From a virus, in IMG/VR virus record IMGVR_UViG_3300030419_001184, positions 1 to 24,982 of that record: DNA of 24,982 nucleotides; one strand, written 5' to 3'. The stretch's first letter is position 1; each line of letters starts with the position of its first letter. The notes under the pieces are model-generated. The model worked only from the letters and a program-made list of their open reading frames with translations, ran no database searches and had not been told where the DNA came from. Positions 1-6,170 of this stretch are shown here, one piece after another. The position numbers and the translations under genes were made by a program.

Positions 1-306
1 GTCTGGGATTTCATAAGAGATCAAGGACTCAACTACCATCTCGGCAACGTCGTTAAGTATGTTTGTCGAGCTGGTCATAAAAAAACAACAGGTAATCCAG
101 AGGGTAATCCTTTGGAAGACCTGGACAAAGCTATCCACTACTTAATGAACGAACGTGACAGCCTCAGAAGACAGCACACTAACTATAACTCCGGATCAAC
201 ACGTCACCTTCCTGAGCAGTCAGGCAAAGGAGTTCCGTTCGACGTATCGAATTGGAAATTCAATCAGCAGGGAGAGCAGGAGCAGACAGAAGGATCTGAT
301 AGTTGA
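1..306 (+). CDS. DUF3310 family protein, C-terminal part (5' truncated by window edge)
   Basis: Frame 1 is open from the first base to a TGA at 304-306, so the N-terminus lies outside the window. The first ~50 residues carry the pattern I associate with the DUF3310 (SaV-like) phage family: WDFI, then YHLGNVVKYVCRAG, then a basic linker, then EDLDKAIHYL. The family is common next to nucleotide-metabolism genes in phages; its biochemical activity is not firmly known, although it is sometimes labelled a nucleotide kinase. The C-terminal ~50 residues are low in hydrophobics, Gln/Glu/Ser-rich, and overlap the next gene (start 155) by 152 nt in another frame, so this tail is probably poorly constrained. 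Context (MazG and ribonucleotide reductase downstream) suggests a role near dNTP metabolism. Family call is fairly sure, function is not. Confidence 0.8.
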   Translation, partial: VWDFIRDQGLNYHLGNVVKYVCRAGHKKTTGNPEGNPLEDLDKAIHYLMNERDSLRRQHTNYNSGSTRHLPEQSGKGVPFDVSNWKFNQQGEQEQTEGSDS

Positions 307-577
307 GGAGTTTAAAGAATTCCTTGAAGCAGATGGTATGATGTTTATGTCAGGTAAAAAGCATAAAGCTGATTGCCTGAAAGAACTAGCTGATCTAGTT
401 TATGTCTGTTATCAGTACGCTGAGAATCAGAGATGGGATTTAGATGAAGCTTTACACCGTGTTCATGAAAGTAATATGTCAAAACTTGACGAAGACGGAC
501 AACCAATTTTTAGAAAAGACGGAAAGGTTCTTAAAGGACCGAACTACGCACCACCTAGTTTAGAAGATTTAGTTTAA
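155..577 (+). CDS. mazG: MazG-like nucleotide pyrophosphohydrolase
   Basis: A 140-residue protein with the all-alpha NTP pyrophosphohydrolase signature: EEFKE at residues 51-55 (EExxE) and ELAD at 77-80 (ExxD), the four acidic positions that bind Mg2+ in MazG and phosphoribosyl-ATP pyrophosphohydrolase-type enzymes. The C-terminal tail (NMSKLDEDG, then KVLKGPNY) is typical of phage and bacterial relatives. Such enzymes hydrolyse (d)NTPs to monophosphates plus PPi; in cyanophages they are proposed to sanitise or recycle nucleotides or affect (p)ppGpp signalling, but the substrate here is unknown. The start is GTG 155, the only plausible early start before Met61; it lies inside the DUF3310 gene, giving a 152-nt overlap. 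The stop TAA shares its last base with the ATG of the next gene (TAATG), which indicates translational coupling to the reductase. Confidence 0.85.
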   Translation: MTASEDSTLTITPDQHVTFLSSQAKEFRSTYRIGNSISRESRSRQKDLIVEEFKEFLEADGMMFMSGKKHKADCLKELADLVYVCYQYAENQRWDLDEALHRVHESNMSKLDEDGQPIFRKDGKVLKGPNYAPPSLEDLV

Positions 578-1947
578 TGACAGCACAAGTGATAGCTCGT
601 ACTGGCCGAGTACAATCATGGATAGACAACCCTGATTCCAGATTGCCAGTCTCATGCACCGTATTCGTAGTCGATGACTCGATGGAGGGTGATGAGGGAA
701 TTGAAAAATCTTGGCGCTATGTTAGCTTTGCTCTCCGCCATGGAGCAGGAGTGGCAGTCCATCTATCCAACCTCAGACCCCGTGGAACTGAGAATGGCAA
801 GGGACTTGTTGCTAGCGGCCCAGTCTCGTTTGCAAAAATCTACTCAGTATTAAATGAAACACTTCGGAGAGGAGGTGTCTACAAGAACGGTGCTTGTGTG
901 GTTCACCTTGACATCGATCACCCTGACGTTCTTGAGTTTGTCACTACTCCCAGACACGAGATCCCATGGATCAAACGGTGCGTCGATCTTGACCACGAAA
1001 AATGGGAAAGTACTGATCAGGAAACACGGGACGCCATAATATATGGTATCAAGTCAGGAGATATCTGGCTGAACAAAATCAAACACGACAAAAATGGGAA
1101 CCGTATCTATGGAAACGTCTGTCTTGAGGTATATTTGCGATCACGAGGAACGTGCCTCCTCCAGCATATCAATCTCGGTGCCTGTACAATCGGCAACATA
1201 CAAGAGGCTTGCTTTACGGGTATGTCCGAGTTGTGCGATCTTCATGGCAGAACAGGTGTTGGAGGGACTGGAGAGTACCTTCCACCAGAAACGGACCGGC
1301 AGGTCGGACTTGGATTCCTTGGACTCGCGAATCTCCTCCGAAGATACCGAATAACTTACAAGGAATTTGGTGAAGCACTCGACCAATTCAATGATGGACT
1401 AGCACCTGCAGGTAATGCAGGCCATCTAGCTGCAGAATTATACAAAGGTATACAATTAGCAGCACAATGTGCTAGAGCTAACAACATGGATAGGGCTTTT
1501 GCCATTGCCCCTACCGCCTCCTGTTCTTACAGGAGTCAAGACTTAGATGGCTATACATGTACACCGGAGATAGCACCACCTATAGCAAGGCAGGTAGACC
1601 GTGACTCTGCCACCTTTGGTGTACAATCATACGATTATGGCAATGTAGAAATTGCTAGTGAAGTTGGATGGGATGCTTACAAGAAAGTAGCCGACGGCTT
1701 CATGACAATGTTAAATAATACGGGACTTCTTCACGGCTACAGCTTTAACTCATGGAGTGATGTTGTAGAATACGACAATGCGTTCGTCGAAGAGTGGCTT
1801 GACAGCCCCCAAACCTCTTTATACTATTCCTTACAGGTTATGGGTGACACTCAGGACAAGTCGAATGCATACGCTGCACTAGAAGACGCTGAAGCTGACG
1901 CATACCTGGAGGAAATACTTGCTCCACAATGCGAATGCGGTGAATGA
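577..1947 (+). CDS. nrdA: Ribonucleotide reductase, class I catalytic (alpha) subunit, short phage form
   Basis: Reduces ribonucleoside diphosphates to deoxyribonucleotides for phage DNA synthesis. Of 456 residues, the catalytic landmarks are all visible: redox Cys27 in PVSCTVF; the radical-site triad N180-V-C182-L-E184 (NxCxE); the partner Cys203 in LGACTIG; a phosphate-binding PTAS at about 312-315; the tandem Tyr416-Tyr417 expected for radical transfer from a class I beta subunit; and a C-terminal CxC (Cys452, Cys454) that would be re-reduced by thioredoxin. The protein is much shorter than cellular NrdA (about 750 residues) and lacks an N-terminal ATP-cone, so it probably has no dATP overall-activity inhibition. 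The TyrTyr pair and the beta gene one base downstream argue for class I over class II, a mis-call made before for cyanopodoviruses. Bases 600-1400 are noticeably more GC-rich than the structural genes. Confidence 0.93.
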   Translation: MTAQVIARTGRVQSWIDNPDSRLPVSCTVFVVDDSMEGDEGIEKSWRYVSFALRHGAGVAVHLSNLRPRGTENGKGLVASGPVSFAKIYSVLNETLRRGGVYKNGACVVHLDIDHPDVLEFVTTPRHEIPWIKRCVDLDHEKWESTDQETRDAIIYGIKSGDIWLNKIKHDKNGNRIYGNVCLEVYLRSRGTCLLQHINLGACTIGNIQEACFTGMSELCDLHGRTGVGGTGEYLPPETDRQVGLGFLGLANLLRRYRITYKEFGEALDQFNDGLAPAGNAGHLAAELYKGIQLAAQCARANNMDRAFAIAPTASCSYRSQDLDGYTCTPEIAPPIARQVDRDSATFGVQSYDYGNVEIASEVGWDAYKKVADGFMTMLNNTGLLHGYSFNSWSDVVEYDNAFVEEWLDSPQTSLYYSLQVMGDTQDKSNAYAALEDAEADAYLEEILAPQCECGE

Positions 1948-1948
1948 A

Positions 1949-2662
1949 ATGAACCCCTATGATAAATTATTAAACAGAAAACGTAAATGGTCTCCAGTAC
2001 AGACCACTGCAGGAAAGTTACAGGACGGGGCGGAGGAAACTCTGCTCCGAGCCCTCGCTATGAGACATATGGAAGTGCCTGTTGGAGACTTCATTCAAGA
2101 AGCCTTGGACAATGAAATTCCAGAGACAGCGAGGAAGCTACTTGTGTCCAATGTCAGGGACGAAGAGAGACACGATCTCGCTCTCGGTTATATCGCCGAC
2201 GCTCACGGAGTGGATGAGAAGGCAGAACAAGAAGCTAAGAGAATCAGAGATGCATGGATATCACATCCAGATCACACAATTCTCAAGGCCATGGTCGCTG
2301 AAAGGGCGATCTTCTTTGTCCTCTTGCCGTTCTTCCGCTTTAACGGTGACGCTGGAATGCGCACGGTGAGTGCAGATATCTCAAGGGACGAACAGGTTCA
2401 CGTCGCCTCGAATTCCCTGGTATGCAGAGAGCTTGGCTTGACAATCTCACCAAGCTTGGACAAGCTGAGGAAAGCAACTATCAACTGGGTTATGTCCCCA
2501 TTGAAGTCAAGCTCTCACAAATATTTGGACAAAAAATTTTGGCTGGATCAGAGCGACTCTTTAATGTATAGAGGTAAAGCCGAAGGCTTAATCGCTACAC
2601 AGAACGCAAGGATGCCAGCTTTCTTTGAACATGCAAACCCCAATCTTCCCAAGTACGCTTGA
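1949..2662 (+). CDS. nrdB: Ribonucleotide reductase, class I radical-generating (beta) subunit
   Basis: A 237-residue ferritin-like four-helix protein. The expected metal ligands can be placed: Glu29/Glu30 (GAEE), E72-x-x-H75 (DEERH), Glu118 (VAERAIFF) and E148-x-x-H151 (DEQVH). It would hold a dinuclear metal centre and pass an oxidising equivalent to the alpha subunit encoded immediately upstream. In E. coli NrdB the radical Tyr122 is four residues after the first-half His118; here that position is Leu79 (H75-D-L-A-L79), so the cofactor may differ from a standard Fe2-Tyr radical. I chose ATG 1949, one base after the nrdA stop; in-frame TTG 1919 and GTG 1940 are possible but add only weak residues. 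Shorter than typical NrdB (about 320-375). Assignment as beta is strong from ligands and position; the subclass is open. Confidence 0.88.
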   Translation: MNPYDKLLNRKRKWSPVQTTAGKLQDGAEETLLRALAMRHMEVPVGDFIQEALDNEIPETARKLLVSNVRDEERHDLALGYIADAHGVDEKAEQEAKRIRDAWISHPDHTILKAMVAERAIFFVLLPFFRFNGDAGMRTVSADISRDEQVHVASNSLVCRELGLTISPSLDKLRKATINWVMSPLKSSSHKYLDKKFWLDQSDSLMYRGKAEGLIATQNARMPAFFEHANPNLPKYA

Positions 2663-2804
2663 CCTGGAGATGCTTGTCAAAGAACTTGACGATCAGTTTC
2701 CAGACAAGATGCCTGAGCTAGCACTATCTGATAAGGAGATAGCCTATCGGATAGGACAGATCAGCGTTGTACGATACCTAAAAAGCAAACTTACAGAGGA
2801 ATAA
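2631..2804 (+). CDS. Small conserved-looking hypothetical protein (57 aa)
   Basis: A small ORF between nrdB and the gp7.3-like gene. From ATG 2631 it encodes 57 residues and overlaps the nrdB end by 32 nt; an internal ATG at 2670, preceded directly by GGAG, would give 44 residues. The product is acidic at its start and mostly helical-looking (MLVKELDDQFPDKMPEL, then SDKEIAYRIGQISVVRYLKS) with no signal peptide or membrane segment. Dense packing with its neighbours and well-formed amphipathic sequence support coding. I do not recognise a function. It bridges the nucleotide-metabolism and morphogenesis modules. Confidence 0.6.
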   Translation: MQTPIFPSTLDLEMLVKELDDQFPDKMPELALSDKEIAYRIGQISVVRYLKSKLTEE

Positions 2805-2807
2805 ATT

Positions 2808-3131
2808 ATGTGCGGCGGCGGCTCAGCCCCTCCACCACCTCCTCCTCCTCCACCCCCACCTCCCCCACCTCCTCCACAGGTGGCACCTCCGGAGCAACTT
2901 CAACTACCTACCACTGGAGAACTTGACGTATCAGAGCAAGGCGAAGGTGCAAAGGTTAAAGAAGCTGGCTCTAGAAAGGCGGCTAGGAAGCAGAAGAGAA
3001 GGAAAGGTACATCCACACTAGCTAAAGATAAACCAAACCAAGCAGGTTCGGTTAGTGCTCTCAATGTAGGCACTGGCGGTGGAGCTACTACAGGTGGCGG
3101 CGGATCAGCATTAAACATATCCAAGAAATAA
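2808..3131 (+). CDS. T7 gp7.3-like virion/tail-assembly protein with a 16-proline run
   Basis: A 107-residue low-complexity protein directly upstream of the portal, where T7 encodes gp7.3, a small virion protein needed for tail assembly and adsorption. It shares the layout of gp7.3: a disordered N-terminus, a basic Arg/Lys block (SRKAARKQKRRKG, residues about 55-67), then a Gly/Ser-rich end finishing in a hydrophobic-plus-basic tail (SALNISKK), reminiscent of the T7 protein's SSGGGINI ending. The N-terminus is MCGGGSA followed by 16 consecutive prolines (codons at 2829-2876, mixing CCT, CCA and CCC). The stop TAA abuts the portal ATG with no gap. Homology to gp7.3 rests on position and compositional layout, so it is probable rather than certain. 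Confidence 0.65.
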   Translation: MCGGGSAPPPPPPPPPPPPPPPPQVAPPEQLQLPTTGELDVSEQGEGAKVKEAGSRKAARKQKRRKGTSTLAKDKPNQAGSVSALNVGTGGGATTGGGGSALNISKK

Positions 3132-4757
3132 ATGGACACAGCACGGCAACGATATAGTAAGTTGACCAGTGGCCGGACAGCATTTCTTGACGTAGCACTT
3201 GACTGTGCTAAGCTAACTCTACCTACACTCATGCTGAATGAGGAACAAAAGGCAGAGTACACGAAGTTCAAAACTCCGTGGCAATCAGTCGGTGCTAAAG
3301 GTGTAGTAACTCTAGCCTCTAAGCTTATGCTAGGGTTACTCCCACCTTCTACTACATTCTTTAAACTTCAACTAGATGATTCTAAGTTAGGAGTTGAGAT
3401 ACCACAAGAAGCTAAGAGTGAAATGGACTTAAGCTTCGCTAAGATTGAACGTATGATTATGGAGAGCATTGCAGCTTCTACTGATCGTGTTCAAATCTTC
3501 ACAGCTCTGAAGCATCTAGTTGTAGCAGGTAATGCTCTACTCTACATGGCTCCTAATGGTATGAAGATGTACCCTTTAAATAGGTACGTAGTGAATAGAG
3601 ATGGTAATGGTAATGTCACTGAGATAATTACAAGAGAGCGGGTCAACCGCCAAATACTAGGCGCACAATACAAGCTCCCTCCTAAGATTGGTGTCGTCGA
3701 TGAAAGCACAGGAGGACACGACAAGGATGTAGATGTCTACACCTGTGTTAGGCTAACAAAGAAAGGATGGTACTGGCATCAGGAAGCTGAAGACTACCCC
3801 TTAAAAGGTACTGAAGGTAAGGCTCCACTAGATAAAAGTCCTTGGCTGCCACTACGTTTTGTAACAGTAGATGGTGAGGACTATGGACGTGGTAGAGTAG
3901 AAGAATTCATGGGAGATCTCAAGTCTCTCGAAGGTTTGATGCAAGCATTGGTTGAAGGATCTGCTGCAGCTGCCAAAGTAATCTTCACAGTATCTCCATC
4001 CTCAACTACTAAACCAGCGTCACTAGCACAAGCTGGTAACGGTGCTATTATACAAGGTAGACCGGAAGACATTGGAGTAGTACAAGTAGGTAAACAAGCC
4101 GACTTCCGTACTGCATTTGATATGGCAGGGGTGTTAGAGAAGAGATTAGGTGAAGCCTTCCTTGTCTTACAGCCACGCCAAAGTGAAAGGACTACTGCAC
4201 AAGAAGTCCAGATGACACAGATGGAACTAGAACAACAGCTTGGAGGTCTCTTCAGTCTGTTAACTACTGAGTTTCTTCGACCTTATCTAAGACGTAAGAT
4301 GCATGTCTTACAAGCTGCTAAGAAGATACCTCCTATACCTAAGAACTTAGTTAAACCTACCATCGTGGCAGGTATAAATGCTTTAGGTAGAGGTCAGGAT
4401 AGAGATGCACTTGTACAATTTATCACTACCATTGCACAAACAATGGGACCAGAAGCTTTACAACAGTACATGAACCCTGATGAAGCTATCAAACGTCTCG
4501 CTGCTGCACAAGGTATTGATTATCTCAACCTCATTAAGAGTGTTGATGAAAGAAACGCTGAGCAACAGCAAGCTATGCAGCAACAGCAACAACAGATGAT
4601 GATGAGCCAGGCAGGACAACTAGCCAAGGCTCCGTTAGCTGATCCATCCAAGAACCCTGGTATACTAGAGGCTATGGGTATGGGCGCTGAACAACAGCAA
4701 GCAGCTGAAGCTCCACCCGACCCTGAACTAACAGCTCCTTTACCAGGCGCACAATAA
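3132..4757 (+). CDS. Head-tail connector (portal) protein, T7 gp8 homologue
   Basis: 541 residues, close to the 536 of T7 gp8. It would form the dodecameric ring at one vertex of the procapsid through which DNA is packaged and ejected. The N-terminal part (RQRYSKLTSGRTAFLDVALDC, LTLPTLM, then GAKGVVTLASKLMLGLLPPS at about 55-75) is the recognisable podoviral portal signature, as are the central DYGRGRVEEFMGDLKSLEGL helix region and ERTTAQEVQMTQMELEQQLG. The C-terminal tail is Gln/Met-rich (about residues 475-495, encoded by CAA/CAG tracts near 4555-4605), followed by a Pro/Ala-rich end, likely flexible. ATG 3132 directly follows the previous stop. Next gene starts 6 nt after the stop. Confidence 0.93.
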   Translation: MDTARQRYSKLTSGRTAFLDVALDCAKLTLPTLMLNEEQKAEYTKFKTPWQSVGAKGVVTLASKLMLGLLPPSTTFFKLQLDDSKLGVEIPQEAKSEMDLSFAKIERMIMESIAASTDRVQIFTALKHLVVAGNALLYMAPNGMKMYPLNRYVVNRDGNGNVTEIITRERVNRQILGAQYKLPPKIGVVDESTGGHDKDVDVYTCVRLTKKGWYWHQEAEDYPLKGTEGKAPLDKSPWLPLRFVTVDGEDYGRGRVEEFMGDLKSLEGLMQALVEGSAAAAKVIFTVSPSSTTKPASLAQAGNGAIIQGRPEDIGVVQVGKQADFRTAFDMAGVLEKRLGEAFLVLQPRQSERTTAQEVQMTQMELEQQLGGLFSLLTTEFLRPYLRRKMHVLQAAKKIPPIPKNLVKPTIVAGINALGRGQDRDALVQFITTIAQTMGPEALQQYMNPDEAIKRLAAAQGIDYLNLIKSVDERNAEQQQAMQQQQQQMMMSQAGQLAKAPLADPSKNPGILEAMGMGAEQQQAAEAPPDPELTAPLPGAQ

Positions 4758-4763
4758 AGCACT

Positions 4764-5618
4764 ATGGCGAATACAATTTCATATGATCCATCCAATGATC
4801 CGCAGGCTATAGCTGAAGCGGAAGCAAGAGATGGAGAGAATCTCGCAGTTGGCGAGAAGATGGTAGAAGAACAGTCAGCACTTCTGGCTGGGAAATATAA
4901 AGACGCTGAGGAACTTGAGAAAGCATACATAGAACTACAGCAGAAGATGGGTGAAGGTCAAACCTCTCAGCCTGACTCTGATAACTGGGAAGCAGTGCCT
5001 GGAAACTCCGGCTATAGTGAAGATGGTTCTGTAGATTATGATGCTGTTGAAGAAGTTTACGGTGAAAACTTAGCAGCTGTATTTGAAGATGCTAACTTAG
5101 ATCCATGGCAGATCAGTAAGCATTTCCATGCTAACAATGGTACAATCACACCTGAAATGTATCAGAGTTTACAAGATGCTGGGTTACCTAAGAATGCTGT
5201 GGATTCCTATCTAGCAGGTAGAGCATCTGAGATGGGATACACTGGTGGCGGGGATGGTTTAGACCAGAACTATGTTAACGAGATGTATAACCTAGCAGGT
5301 GGTAAAGCTAATTATGATTCTATGACTGACTGGGCTGCTCAGAATTTAAGTCAAGAAGATATCCAGGCATTCGATGAGGTTACCAATACTGGTAACAAAG
5401 CAGCTGTACGGTTTGCTGTTAAAGCATTGTTAGGACAGTATGAGGATGCACAAGGTAGACAACCTGAACTAGTTACTGGTAGAAATGCTAGAGCTGGTGA
5501 AACCTATCGTAGTATGGCAGAGGTTGTACGTGATATGGAAAGTCCTAAGTATGAAAAGGATGAAGCATACCGTTACGATGTCATGAGAAAACTAGAACGA
5601 TCTAACCTTAAAGTATAA
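4764..5618 (+). CDS. Capsid assembly scaffolding protein, T7 gp9 homologue
   Basis: 284 residues, acidic, lying between portal and capsid genes as gp9 does in T7. Scaffold proteins line the procapsid interior, drive coat polymerisation and then leave. Visible features: an acidic N-terminal third with a helix (KYKDAEELEKAYIELQQKMG, about residues 45-65); a middle region rich in Asn, Gly and Asp; a segment resembling scaffolds of marine podoviruses (NLSQEDIQAFDEVTNTGN followed by AAVRFAVKALLGQYEDAQG); and a C-terminal ETYRSMAEVVRDMESPKY helical region likely to bind coat protein, ending in basic residues. The stop TAA shares a base with the next ATG (TAATG at 5616-5620). Identification by composition, order and partial similarity. 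Confidence 0.88.
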   Translation: MANTISYDPSNDPQAIAEAEARDGENLAVGEKMVEEQSALLAGKYKDAEELEKAYIELQQKMGEGQTSQPDSDNWEAVPGNSGYSEDGSVDYDAVEEVYGENLAAVFEDANLDPWQISKHFHANNGTITPEMYQSLQDAGLPKNAVDSYLAGRASEMGYTGGGDGLDQNYVNEMYNLAGGKANYDSMTDWAAQNLSQEDIQAFDEVTNTGNKAAVRFAVKALLGQYEDAQGRQPELVTGRNARAGETYRSMAEVVRDMESPKYEKDEAYRYDVMRKLERSNLKV

Positions 5619-5770
5619 TGACTAAAACAGTAGAACAACAAAAGAAAGAAGATCTAGAACTCATCACCTCAACAGGTGGAGTCTGTGGTCTATCTGATGA
5701 ACAGTTCCAGGCTCGCTATGGTCAGACTGTAGCTCAAGCATCAGCCCCGCCTAAGAAGAAAGATGAGTAA
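5618..5770 (+). CDS. Small hypothetical protein (50 aa) after scaffold
   Basis: Starts at an ATG that overlaps the scaffold stop by one base (TAATG) and ends with a TAA that in turn overlaps the next ATG. The 50-residue product has a charged N-terminal helix (TVEQQKKEDLELITSTGG), one Cys (VCGLSDEQF) and a Pro/Lys-rich C-terminus (APPKKKDE). No signal peptide, membrane segment or known motif. The one-base overlaps on both sides are the main support for translation. Function unknown; position between scaffold and capsid suggests an accessory or regulatory role. Confidence 0.6.
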   Translation: MTKTVEQQKKEDLELITSTGGVCGLSDEQFQARYGQTVAQASAPPKKKDE

Positions 5771-5865
5771 TGGCACCCCGTTATAGATTCCTAAGCGGAA
5801 ACAAAAAGAAGAAAAAGAAAAAGACTAAGGAAGATAAACCTAAGAAGGTGAAGTTTAATGGATAG
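5770..5865 (+). CDS. Tiny lysine-rich peptide (31 aa)
   Basis: ATG 5770 overlaps the upstream stop by one base. The 31-residue product is MAPRYRFLSGN followed by seven lysines and further Lys-rich sequence, ending KKVKFNG. Extremely basic, so nucleic-acid or membrane binding is possible, but this is only compositional. A sequence encoded by an A/G-rich tract can look like this by chance; the chained start/stop overlap raises its credibility. No recognised family. Confidence 0.45.
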   Translation: MAPRYRFLSGNKKKKKKKTKEDKPKKVKFNG

Positions 5866-5944
5866 CGGCGGCCCGAACAGTTCATCGTACCCGCCCAGTA
5901 CAATTATTCTAACCCCTAATGCCAAACAACATTCACGCGACTGA
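5858..5944 (+). CDS. Possible tiny peptide (28 aa) bridging to hli
   Basis: ATG 5858 overlaps the lysine-rich ORF by 8 nt and its TGA (5942-5944) lies 26 nt inside hli. The product begins MDSGGPNSSSYPPSTIILTP and is Ser/Pro-rich with no identifiable motif. It fills what would otherwise be a 53-nt gap and may exist mainly to couple translation into hli. Weak evidence: short, no homologue recognised. Confidence 0.35.
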   Translation: MDSGGPNSSSYPPSTIILTPNAKQHSRD

Positions 5945-6080
5945 ACCACAAGTACAAGTAATCGATGTAGATTACTATGAGAATGCTGAACGTGTCAACG
6001 GACAGCTAGCCATGCTTGGATTCATTGCAGCAATCGGTTCCTATATTTTTACTGGACAGATTATACCTGGAATATTCTAG
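5919..6080 (+). CDS. hli: High-light-inducible protein (Hlip/SCP)
   Basis: A 53-residue one-helix protein of the chlorophyll a/b-binding superfamily. The diagnostic helix is AERVNGQLAMLGFIAAIGSY (residues 23-42), followed by the standard TGQIIPGIF C-terminus. Glu24 and Asn27 match the pigment-ligand positions of ExxNGRxAM. Hlips bind chlorophyll and carotenoid in thylakoid membranes, dissipate excess energy and protect photosystem II assembly; phage copies are thought to keep host photosynthesis running during infection. The usual Arg at Glu+5 is Gln29 here. The N-terminus is short and soluble (IHATEPQVQVIDVDYYEN). It sits between scaffold and capsid, a cyanopodovirus position for photosynthesis genes; no psbA follows. 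Strong call, and the best evidence that the host is a cyanobacterium. Confidence 0.93.
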   Translation: MPNNIHATEPQVQVIDVDYYENAERVNGQLAMLGFIAAIGSYIFTGQIIPGIF

Positions 6081-6097
6081 GTCGCACACTCACCTCA

Positions 6098-6153
6098 CGT
6101 CCGTTCATCCCTCACGGGACGCATGACACCAAGGCATGGAACGGGGTCTTGGT
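6098..6153 (+). ncRNA. Candidate cis-regulatory structured RNA (three-way junction with pseudoknot)
   Basis: This stretch lies after hli and ends 17 nt before the next small ORF. By hand folding: P1 pairs CCGTTC 6101-6106 with GAACGG 6139-6144; P2 pairs TCCC 6108-6111 with GGGA 6116-6119 (loop TCAC); P3 pairs CATG 6122-6125 with CATG 6135-6138. The P3 loop contains ACCAAG (6128-6133), exactly complementary to CTTGGT at 6148-6153, giving a 6-bp pseudoknot. A competing fold pairs CGTCC 6098-6102 with GGACG 6117-6121, incompatible with P1 and P2. The strings CGTTCATCC, GGGACG and GGAACG recall the cyanobacterial glutamine riboswitch (glnA/Downstream-peptide) core, but the usual GGAAGUAGG segment is absent. 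It could instead belong to another cyanophage RNA class such as PhotoRC or wcaG. Structure is inferred by eye; identity open. Confidence 0.6.
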
Positions 6154-6170
6154 AGCTTAAGGTAATTCAA

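Noticed and set aside
2900-3271. 123-codon antisense ORF opposite the gp7.3-like and portal starts
   Set aside because: Overlaps two good sense genes, has no family resemblance, and no antisense promoter is visible.
4520-4930. 136-codon antisense ORF opposite the portal end
   Set aside because: It is Cys/Ser-rich because it mirrors the CAG/CAA Gln tract of the portal gene; a compositional shadow.
6074-6160. Open frame overlapping the structured RNA that reads RTLTSRPFIPHGTHDTKAW and ends at TAA 6158-6160
   Set aside because: It looks protein-like but has no ATG, GTG or TTG start after the hli stop, and the same bases are explained by the pairing pattern. If homologues conserve codons instead of pairs, this should be reopened.
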